A stretch of 64,000 nucleotides of DNA from Gemmatimonadota bacterium (lineage in GTDB: Bacteria; Gemmatimonadota; Gemmatimonadetes; Gemmatimonadales; Gemmatimonadaceae), in contig JAJPIM010000018.1 in the NCBI GenBank assembly GCA_021324775.1, positions 48,877-112,876 on the forward strand, given 5' to 3'. The notes beneath the pieces are model-generated. The model was not told the DNA's origin. It made no database searches and saw only the letters and a list, made by a program, of their open reading frames with translations. Positions 29,897 through 36,451 of the stretch are shown in pieces; the first letter of the stretch is position 1; each line of letters starts with the position of its first letter. A program made the translations under genes and the position numbers.

Positions 29897-29946
29897 ACCA
29901 CAACCGCACGATCAACGACGCCACCGCTCCTCGTAGGAGGCAAGGT

Positions 29947-30042
29947 ATGCGGTACGCACTAGAGTTCGTTCCAGCAATCCTCTCGCTCGTCGATTTCGTC
30001 TGGCGCTTGCTGACGCGAAGGAATCGCCCCGAAGGTTGCTGA
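29947..30042 (+). CDS. 31-residue hydrophobic peptide (small ORF B)
   Basis: Encodes MRYALEFVPAILSLVDFVWR then LLTRRNRPEGC. A perfect TAGGAGG lies six bases before the ATG. The peptide is one hydrophobic helix followed by a basic tail, the layout of type I toxin peptides and other small membrane proteins; that likeness is in shape only. A three-helix hairpin follows (30047-30111), then XRE B on the opposite strand. The order small peptide / hairpin / convergent XRE repeats the one at 24.9-25.2 kb. Function unknown. Confidence 0.5.
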   Translation: MRYALEFVPAILSLVDFVWRLLTRRNRPEGC

Positions 30043-30046
30043 CGTG

Positions 30047-30111
30047 AGAGGTAGGCCCGGCGCGATCTCCGCAACAGGAAGACCTGTTGCCAAGACCGCG
30101 CCGTCACCTCT
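30047..30111 (+). terminator. Three-helix hairpin between small ORF B and XRE B
   Basis: Stems AGAGGT/ACCTCT, CGGCGCG/CGCGCCG and GCAACAGG/CCTGTTGC (loop AAGA), stacked with short internal loops. No T run follows, so it may be a terminator of unusual form or a structured RNA. Position matches the terminator of module A. Confidence 0.5.
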
Positions 30112-30127
30112 ATGAAAGAGCCCTGCT

Positions 30128-30391
30128 TTAGCGTGCCTTGCGCAACTCGCGGTCAAGCATCCGTCCGAACGCCTGCCAACTCACGTCGAGCCGTCTGAGA
30201 ATCGGCGCCAACGCGGATAGCGAAGAGTTGGTACGCCCACGCTCGACTAGTCCCATGTAGGTGCGGTGCCGGCCTACCTCAACGGCGAACGCTTCCTGCG
30301 CGACTCCGGTGTCTTCGCGGAGCCGACGAATGACGCGGCCAGCAGCGGCGCGCGGGAGGCTTCGCGGCCTCTGTTTCTTCGCTCTTGCCAT
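30128..30391 (-). CDS. XRE-family regulator B, last gene of the restriction-like operon
   Basis: 87 residues, an HTH protein: AAAGRVIRRLREDTGVAQEAFAVEVGRHRTYMGLVERGRTNSSLSALAPILRRLDVSWQAFGRML. The size and layout are those of controller (C) proteins of restriction systems. ATG 30391 begins MARAKKQRP; the frame extends to 30436 over the vsr stop, which would add 15 residues. It follows vsr by 34 bases on the same strand, so probably belongs to that operon, and converges on small ORF B. Close paralogue of XRE A. Confidence 0.75.
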   Translation of the reverse strand: MARAKKQRPRSLPRAAAGRVIRRLREDTGVAQEAFAVEVGRHRTYMGLVERGRTNSSLSALAPILRRLDVSWQAFGRMLDRELRKAR

Positions 30392-30425
30392 GGGGAAAGA
30401 TGATATCGGCCGAAGACTAGTGCGT

Positions 30426-30935
30426 TTACTCCGCACTGCCCACTGGAGACTCGCTAGGAAGGGCGCGGCAGGCGTCTGAGTGATGCGCTGATCCAGGCCC
30501 TGTCAGGCCGTTAGCATGGTGTCCGAGCTGCCGCTCGATCCGCGACGCGACCTTATCAGCGTTAGCTCGGATGTCGTGCTCCCACACCCGAACGACGCGC
30601 CATCCCGAAAGTCTGAGCGCGCGAGTAACTCGCCTATCACGACGCCGATTCGTAAGGATCTTAGTTAACCAGAAAACCGTGTTGGTTCGTGGAATAGTCC
30701 CGTGCCGGGGGCAACCGTGCCAAAAGCAGCCGTCAACAAACACAGCGACCCGATGACGTTTAAACGCAACGTCAGGGCTTCCAGGGAGCGAACGGCCGAC
30801 GCCCGCGCGGTACGGTAGCCCTTTTCTGCGGAGCGCCCTACGGAGTGCGAGTTCCGGCCCGGTGCCTGTTCGCCTCACGCGCGCCATGAGTCGACTTCGT
30901 TCCGGCGTGGTGCCCAGTCCGCTCAACCTCCGCAT
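30426..30935 (-). CDS. vsr: Vsr-type very-short-patch mismatch endonuclease
   Basis: 169 residues. Vsr nicks beside T:G mismatches left by deaminated 5-methylcytosine, undoing C-to-T damage from C5 methylases. Hallmarks: RSRLMARVRRTGTGPELALRRALRRKG, LPGSPDVAFKRHRVAVFVDGCFWHGCPRH (catalytic Asp about 55, zinc-site Cys/His) and NRRRDRRVTRALRLSGWRVVRVWEHDI. A ~35-residue tail is extra. It starts six bases after the stop of the ATPase gene and is third in the methyltransferase operon, where Vsr proteins are expected. Confidence 0.92.
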   Translation of the reverse strand: MRRLSGLGTTPERSRLMARVRRTGTGPELALRRALRRKGLPYRAGVGRSLPGSPDVAFKRHRVAVFVDGCFWHGCPRHGTIPRTNTVFWLTKILTNRRRDRRVTRALRLSGWRVVRVWEHDIRANADKVASRIERQLGHHANGLTGPGSAHHSDACRALPSESPVGSAE

Positions 30936-30941
30936 TGCCCG

Positions 30942-32894
30942 CTATTCGAGCTTCTGAAGGATGGCGTCAATCTTATCGGCTTTCGCGGACCTCTCCAGAA
31001 ACTCCCCATACTGGGCTTGCGCCGCCGCGATTAGGGATTCGTACTGCTCGACGCGCGCACCGAAAGCGGCAAGCGACGCCTGCGAGTTCTTCAGGCCATC
31101 TGGACCATCTTCCTCGTAGAGAGGCATCCCAACCACGAAGACGATAGAGATATATGGGTTTGCCACTCCCTGACTGGTCAGGCATTTGTGCAATGCAGTC
31201 CTGTACTTTGCCCCTTGCTCCAGCAACTCACCGACATGGAGCCGTCTCTTTGCACGCTTCAATTCCACGATGATGTGTTCGCCCGCATTTGTCTGATATC
31301 TGATATCGACCCTACCTTTGCTTTCTTCGTCGGTGAGGTCGGGACTGAATTCCTTATAGTCCTTTTTCAGGATCTGTTCGATTCTCTCGCTGCCAGCCGC
31401 GCGTTCCCAGCCGGCATCCAGAAGCCAGAGATTGGTGAACAGGTGCTTCTGAAGCACTCGCTCCTTTTCGTTGCCGTCAACGAGATTCTCAAACTCCTTG
31501 ATTACGTCAAGGCGTACTTTAACAATCTCACGGTAAAGCGACCCTTCAAGATCTGCTAACTCGGACAGCAGCGGGAGAAGTACGTCGGCTGTCAGCGGCC
31601 CTTGCGATAACAGGTGCGCTTCCTCGCGAAGTCTGAGCCGCTCAAACGCGAGCAATCCGGCGCGGAACAACTGCTTTCGTTGATCCTCATCTTCCATCTC
31701 CTGACCTTGAATAAGACCGAGAAGACGCCCCGCGTTCTTGCGCTGCGATGTAGGTAGCGTTTCCAACCACTCCCCTAACGCGGGGAGCTCCGAGATTGCC
31801 TGCTTCCCACGAGCTTCGTTTCGCAGGTCCGTCCATTTGTCTTGTATTGATACGAGAGTGTCTCGTAAGAATGTAGTTAGCGCCACGTAGCGCTCGTCGT
31901 CCTCCACGACTCGTTGGCGGTCGCTTGTAGCGATGTCCTCCTCGCCCTCAAGGTCGAGAAAATCCGCTTCGATTTGTCCGGTTAGGTAACTGACGAGAAT
32001 CCGGCTGAAGTTGAGTTTGTCGAGAATGTTTTCCTGGATGAGACGCCCGCGCGCAATCACGACGATGCCGTTTAAGGAACCTGCCTCATCGTGCTTGAGC
32101 TGCTTCGGTTGGTCAGCGGCACCAAGCCACCCGCGGACCGTCCAGGTCGGGTGGTCCGGGATCGACTGAGCAGGCAGCACGAAGCGCTCAATCAGTTTTG
32201 GGCAATGCGACCCATCAATGCGCTGCTCGCCGAATTCCCACAGGAACTCGACTGCGCGGAGATCCTCTCTGTCGTCAGGTCCGACAGGTTTGCCGTTGAT
32301 CGTGACAACAAAGCCGTCACCGTCCTGACCTTTGTGACCAATAACCGAAAAGCGCCGAGCGATCCGCTTGCGAAGTGATGGAATCGTAGCTGCGGTGCGT
32401 TTCTTCTTGAGATCGTGGAGGACGATCCGCGTGCCCTTCTCGGGCCCCGCAAATGTGATGGGCACCGGGAAATAGTCGCGCGCATCCTGAATTGCCTGTC
32501 TCACATCCGGAGTGGTCATCTCGAAGGCATGCTTCTCGTCGCCGCGCCGGGTGTGAATCTGGATTTTGTTCGCTATGGAAAAGAGCGCCAACTTGCCGAT
32601 GCCCTTGCGCCCCATAAAGGGCCGCCCTTTTGCCGACCGCTCACCTTCCTCCGCGCGCTTGTCATAGCCGACCGACAGGAACCGGTCATTGATCTGTGTG
32701 AGACCCATACCAACACCATCGTCCTCGATCGTGATTTGTGATGGATCGATGGTAACAGTCACCGCACCCGCATCCGCGTCCCACGCATTTGCGACCGCCT
32801 CGGACAGTACCGCCGCGGCGTTGCTGTAAAGCTTGATCCCAAGGTGGTCGAGTACGCGGAGATCAAGCTTCAGCTTGTAGGGGTGGGTCGTCAC
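30942..32894 (-). CDS. GHKL ATPase fused to a PD-(D/E)XK nuclease domain (MORC-like restriction factor)
   Basis: 650 residues. The N-terminus is a GHKL ATPase: EAVANAWDADA (Glu32, Asn36, Asp39), DDGVGM (58-63), and GRKGIGKLALFS (95-106). The middle (about 200-420) is transducer-like and helical. The C-terminus has a PD-(D/E)XK nuclease: Asp530 in GRVDIRYQ and Glu544-x-Lys546 in HIIVELKRAKRR, preceded by EKERVLQKHLF. Iyer, Abhiman and Aravind described MutL/MORC-like GHKL ATPases in C5-methylase/Vsr operons as restriction factors, and this fits. It overlaps the methyltransferase stop by four bases (ATGA), so the two are coupled. Likely the ATP-dependent effector; no experiment on this subtype is known to me. 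Confidence 0.88.
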   Translation of the reverse strand: MTTHPYKLKLDLRVLDHLGIKLYSNAAAVLSEAVANAWDADAGAVTVTIDPSQITIEDDGVGMGLTQINDRFLSVGYDKRAEEGERSAKGRPFMGRKGIGKLALFSIANKIQIHTRRGDEKHAFEMTTPDVRQAIQDARDYFPVPITFAGPEKGTRIVLHDLKKKRTAATIPSLRKRIARRFSVIGHKGQDGDGFVVTINGKPVGPDDREDLRAVEFLWEFGEQRIDGSHCPKLIERFVLPAQSIPDHPTWTVRGWLGAADQPKQLKHDEAGSLNGIVVIARGRLIQENILDKLNFSRILVSYLTGQIEADFLDLEGEEDIATSDRQRVVEDDERYVALTTFLRDTLVSIQDKWTDLRNEARGKQAISELPALGEWLETLPTSQRKNAGRLLGLIQGQEMEDEDQRKQLFRAGLLAFERLRLREEAHLLSQGPLTADVLLPLLSELADLEGSLYREIVKVRLDVIKEFENLVDGNEKERVLQKHLFTNLWLLDAGWERAAGSERIEQILKKDYKEFSPDLTDEESKGRVDIRYQTNAGEHIIVELKRAKRRLHVGELLEQGAKYRTALHKCLTSQGVANPYISIVFVVGMPLYEEDGPDGLKNSQASLAAFGARVEQYESLIAAAQAQYGEFLERSAKADKIDAILQKLE

Positions 32895-33973
32895 TTTGAG
32901 CGCTTCCGGCGGCGCGGCTCGACCGCTGCCCGCCTAATCTCTTTACCCACGAAGTACGCGAGGCGTGGAGGGACGGCGTTTCCAATGAGGCGGCCGATTG
33001 TCTGAGCCGAAAAGCGTTTGCATGGATCGGCAAATCGATATCGCCGAGGAAACGTCTGTAGAAGCGCTGCCTCTCGCAGAGTGATCGACCGATCCTGTTC
33101 TGGATGTCCGAAGCGCCCCGTACCAAAATTGTACGCCTGAGTCGTGATCGTTGGTGACGGCGCATCCCATTCCATGCGAGCGTAAACGCTCTGGTAGGTC
33201 GCGCCTGTCGCCCTGCGATGGCATGGTGCTCGGAGCTCCTTGGGCCAATCCCTCCATGTGCCTCCCGGGCGGGAAGCGCGTAGGCGTCGCAGGTTTGTAT
33301 CGTTGAGACCGCGCGCCTGGTGGAGTGGATCGTCCGTATCGGACTCCCCCGCCGAGAGGCTAGGCAAGCGGTCAATCACATCTCTGACAGTTGCAAATCT
33401 GTTCGCTTGAACGGAGCCAGTTGGGACGTGCACAGCTCCGCGCAGCGACGCGATTAGCACGAGGCGTCGCCGGTGCTGGGGTATCCCAAGTCGCGGGCAA
33501 TACACCGATCGAAAGTCGATTTGATAGTTGAGTCTACGTAACTCACTCACGAAGATGTGAAACGGACGCTGCGAAGCGAGGTCGGGGACATTCTCCATGG
33601 TCACCAGATCTGGATTGAGTTCCTGAACGACTCGCCCGAACTCGCCGAGTAAACCCCACTCTCCGTCGCGCGAACTGTTCGCACGCCTCCCTCGACGAAA
33701 CGAAGAAAAGGGGCGGCACGGTGCGCATCCTGCCAGAAGTCGAACAGCACCGGCCGGATACAACTTCTCAAGATCGGCACCGCTGATATCCCGTACGTCC
33801 GCCTCAATGAAGGCGGCCCCGTTGTTGGCGGTGAAGGGATACTCACATGCGGGGTCGAGATCGATGCCGGCCGCAATAGAAATGCCCGCCTTCTGCAGGC
33901 CGTGTGTCAGGCCCCCCGCCCCGCAAAAGAGGTCTACGCCGGTAATGTCTGGCTGGCGGGGTGGGTTCTTCAT
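32891..33973 (-). CDS. DNA (cytosine-5) methyltransferase
   Basis: 360 residues with the ordered C5-methylase motifs: I VDLFCGAGGLTHG, IV GCAPCRPFS (catalytic Cys86; GCAPC for the commoner GGPPC), VI ENVP (127-130), VIII PQHRRR (165-170), IX region LREAALLQTFP and X IGNAVPP. The target-recognition region between VIII and IX is about 110 residues, so it likely recognises a short sequence. First gene of the operon methylase - GHKL/nuclease - vsr - XRE. A GGAGG lies 13 bases upstream of the ATG, rather far. A paired GTTAC site (34093) and a CTCTGT/ACAGAG inverted repeat lie about 120 bases upstream. Confidence 0.93.
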   Translation of the reverse strand: MKNPPRQPDITGVDLFCGAGGLTHGLQKAGISIAAGIDLDPACEYPFTANNGAAFIEADVRDISGADLEKLYPAGAVRLLAGCAPCRPFSSFRRGRRANSSRDGEWGLLGEFGRVVQELNPDLVTMENVPDLASQRPFHIFVSELRRLNYQIDFRSVYCPRLGIPQHRRRLVLIASLRGAVHVPTGSVQANRFATVRDVIDRLPSLSAGESDTDDPLHQARGLNDTNLRRLRASRPGGTWRDWPKELRAPCHRRATGATYQSVYARMEWDAPSPTITTQAYNFGTGRFGHPEQDRSITLREAALLQTFPRRYRFADPCKRFSAQTIGRLIGNAVPPRLAYFVGKEIRRAAVEPRRRKRSK

Positions 33974-34092
33974 TTACTGTCGAAGCCTCCGGGTTTCTTG
34001 AAGACTGAAGTCAATCTAGTGCCTGCCCGATATTCTGGTTGCGGAGGCTTAGCAGCGCCAGTGATGAGCGGCGCAGTGCCGTGACTGACGGA

Positions 34093-34117
34093 GTTACATG
34101 GTGAATCACTCTGTTAC
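34093..34117. promoter_or_regulatory. Paired GTTACA half-sites, candidate operator 4
   Basis: GTTACA at 34093 and 34113 (20 bp apart), overlapping the inverted repeat CTCTGT-TAC-ACAGAG (34110-34124). Upstream of the methyltransferase gene, thus a plausible site for XRE B control of the operon. Confidence 0.4.
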
Positions 34118-34142
34118 ACAGAGCACGCGCCCACGGCGAGGC

Positions 34143-34750
34143 CTAGTCGACAACCTCGTAGTCGACCTCACGAGGTGGCAACGCCGCCGGAACTGCGCTG
34201 TCGCCGCTGGTCGTGATACGCACGACAGGCCGGTTGTTGATCTCTTGCAGTGCCTTTAGGTGTAGCTCGCCGAGCGTGAGATTGATGCCCACATCGACCT
34301 GCTTTTGTCCGCCCCAGCTGCCGGGGCTTTGCCTCTCCGCCCGCCAAGTTCTGAACTCGACCTGCTTAACTGCCTTCGTGAGCGCTTCCCGGTTATCGGT
34401 GGGCGCCCGTCAATCAACTTCTGGGCCTGATCCACAAGGGCGTCCGCCCCGCCGGGTGGTGCCGGTGGTTGGGTGGTCGTGTGGCGCAAATGATCGATGA
34501 CCAAGTGTTGCGGGGTGAATAGGTGGCGGGGTGTGTCGAGCGCTGCCTGCCGGCGTGCCGCGTCGCGGAGGATGGCGCACGCCGCCCGACGCGATGCGGT
34601 GCGAGTCTCAGCGATTCGCGCTTTGGCATCGCGTGCTAGCCGTTTCAACAGAGTAGACAGCGTCGTGCGATCGACGGTGTGGTTCACATCGAGCGCGAGC
34701 GCGTCCGCGAGCTGGCCGACCATGAAGCCCAATCGGAGCCATCGCAGCAC
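34143..34750 (-). pseudogene. Frameshifted phage-type gene, possibly terminase small subunit-like
   Basis: From GTG 34750: LRLGFMVGQLADALALDVNHTVDRTTLSTLLKRLARDAKARIAE, a helix-turn-helix-like start, and later QHLVIDHLRH and ALVDQAQKLIDGRPP. After that the frame loses sense, while the next frame continues as protein (NREALTKAVKQVEFRTWRAERQSPGSWGGQKQVDVGINLTLGELHLKALQEIN) to a TAG at 34143. So a one-base shift near 34400-34410 breaks the gene. The W-R-x-E-R...W/Y-G pattern followed by a short strand is seen in phage terminase small subunits and related HTH proteins; I hold that only as a suggestion. Confidence 0.55.
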
Positions 34751-35366
34751 TTAGTCGAGCTCCGACGCGTCGGCTCCGACCGTATTTTGAGGACGCGCGA
34801 GCAACGCGCGCTGACATGAGCGTTTAGGGGCCAACCGGCCATGTGGCGGGGGACTCGGGGGGTGCAGCCTGTTGTGATCGGGGCGAGTGCCCGGCGGCGT
34901 CAGCGTGGTGCTCGGGGCGGACAGCGGGGCGGAAATGAGTCGCGCGGGGGAACTGTCGGCGCGGCTGTTCGATTCCGACTCACCTAAATCTGACGGCTCC
35001 GACCGATTGGCGCGAACGATCCCCACGCGGACCGTGGGTCAGATGGCTTCACGATTTCGCGCCGCGATTTTTTCGGCGCGGTGTCCGGCTCTGGGTTTCC
35101 CGCCCGCGTAGCGCCGGATTTTTTGGGACGGCAATAGCGGTGGTCGCGGTCGATGCGGACCCGGTCGCCCGGCGCGGTAAAGGGTCCGTCGCGATGACGG
35201 GGGGGCTCCGACGACGAACCTGTAGGGGGTGCGCCGGTCGTTGCCGCCTGCTGTGCCCTATTTGTGCGAAGTGTGCCCGAACAGCAAACAACAGCGCGAC
35301 ACACGGTAGAAATGCCTGACGCGCTAAGTTGCCTCGCTGCCGTCGGTTGTCATATCTTGTGTCCCA
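34751..35366. other. Gene-poor stretch at the right side of the island
   Basis: Several ORFs of 75-106 codons are open on both strands, but none has a convincing start, ribosome binding site or recognisable protein. It may be decayed mobile-element sequence. Ends at the tRNA-Leu fragment. Confidence 0.4.
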
Positions 35367-35424
35367 GCCGGGGTGGCGGAATTGGTAGACGCAGGGGACT
35401 CAAAATCCCCCGCGAGGGCGACTC
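35367..35424 (+). pseudogene. tRNA-Leu(CAA) 5' fragment
   Basis: Acceptor strand GCCGGGG, T8-G9, D arm GCG-GAATTGGTAGA-CGC, and a perfect anticodon arm GGGGA-CTCAAAA-TCCCC (anticodon CAA), then part of a variable arm (GAG-GGCGA-CTC). No T arm and no CCCCGGC acceptor partner follow. The gene is cut in or after the variable arm, so it cannot make a tRNA. It marks the right end of the island. Confidence 0.75.
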
Positions 35425-35563
35425 TGCTGGACGGTGTGGCGCATTGACGCAGCGTGGGGAGCGCACGGTCGCTAGGGTCCGCTTGTATGTAAAGCGGGTC
35501 GGCTGCAAATTCACGGCGAGCCCGTTCCTCGCCCCCAAAATCACCAGGGTCGGCGGACGGCGA

Positions 35564-35655
35564 GCCGGGCGGAGCCAGCACACCCCCGCGAGAGCGGGAC
35601 CCAGCGAAGTAGACACGAACGCCCGATCTGTTCGCTGCAGATCGGGCGTTCGCCT
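35564..35655 (-). repeat. 92-bp block with 14-bp hairpin, copy 1
   Basis: GCCGGGCGGAGCC...GGGACCCAGCGAAGTAGAC followed by the perfect hairpin GAACGCCCGATCTG-TTCGCTG-CAGATCGGGCGTTC (35617-35651). Near-identical to 36342-36431. Both lie downstream of a reverse-strand gene; the hairpin may end transcription though no T run follows. Confidence 0.85.
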
Positions 35656-35682
35656 GTCTTGGGGGCTTACGTCAGCATTGAG

Positions 35683-36150
35683 TTACGGTTCTCGCTTCCC
35701 GAGTGCCACGCCCCCTGCGGCCACCGGATCCCGCGTGGCGGAGCCCGCCATGACGGGGTTCGTGCCGGTCGGAACGATCCCCGCCGTCTCGACCATCAAG
35801 ATCACCGCGCGCTCCGGTGCTCGCGTGCGATGCCGAACGCCCTTCGGCACGACGAATCCTTCTCGCGGCCCGAGCGAGACGACCCGGCCAGGGGTCGTGC
35901 CATCCTGCTGCGGATCCAGATCGATCAGGAATCGGCCATCGAGCACGAAAAAGAACTCGTCGTCGGCGTTGTGCTCGTGCCAATGATACTCGCCCTGCAT
36001 GACGCCCAGACGAACCACCGACTCGTTGACCCGAACCAGCGTCTGGTTATACCATGCGTCGCGCACCGACGCGACGAGCCCGTCGAGCGCGAACGGCTCC
36101 AGCGGCGGAAACAGCACGTTGAGATGCGTGGCATACGGGAATGCGGACAC
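35683..36150 (-). CDS. Single-domain cupin protein
   Basis: 155 residues. Cupin motif 1 is WHEHNADDEFFFVLDGRFLID (two His and a Glu for a metal) and motif 2 PKGVRHRTRAPE, so a small metal-binding cupin, of the kind found in ectoine-synthase-like, dioxygenase-like and sugar-binding proteins. GTG 36150 has GGAGGG seven bases upstream and gives MSAFPYATHLNVLF; the longer frame to 36234 is unlikely. The C-terminal tail (ATRDPVAAGGVALGKREP) resembles the tail of the neighbouring HD-GYP protein. Substrate unknown. Confidence 0.75.
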   Translation of the reverse strand: MSAFPYATHLNVLFPPLEPFALDGLVASVRDAWYNQTLVRVNESVVRLGVMQGEYHWHEHNADDEFFFVLDGRFLIDLDPQQDGTTPGRVVSLGPREGFVVPKGVRHRTRAPERAVILMVETAGIVPTGTNPVMAGSATRDPVAAGGVALGKREP

Positions 36151-36341
36151 GACCGTACCCTCCGGGCTAACGACGGGCGATGCGCAAGTTCGCGCCGATC
36201 GAGCGGTCGACGCCGGCCTCCGGCGTGCATCCACGGCACGCCACCGCGCCAGTTATTGCGCAATTCTAACAGCCACGCGGTGAATTTTGCGCGCTCGTTT
36301 CGGCCCTTCGGCGTTAGACTGGACCCGAACGTCGCGATGGG

Positions 36342-36431
36342 GCCGGGCGGAGCCGGCACCCCCGGGAGAACGGGACCCAGCGAAGTAGACGCGAACGCCC
36401 GATCTGTTCGCTGCAGATCGGGCGTTCGCCT
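36342..36431 (-). repeat. 90-bp block with 14-bp hairpin, copy 2
   Basis: Second copy of the block at 35564, with the same hairpin at 36393-36427, just after the HD-GYP stop. About 90% identical to copy 1 by eye. Confidence 0.85.
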
Positions 36432-36451
36432 ACATCGGAGCTGCGTTCGCG

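Noticed and set aside
34887..35304. Overlapping ORFs of 74-106 codons in the gene-poor stretch
   Set aside because: No ribosome binding sites, low-complexity composition and no recognisable domain on either strand.
35324..35581. 85-codon reverse ORF ending in ESPASTNSATPAG
   Set aside because: It is the antisense translation of the tRNA-Leu fragment, a common false gene.
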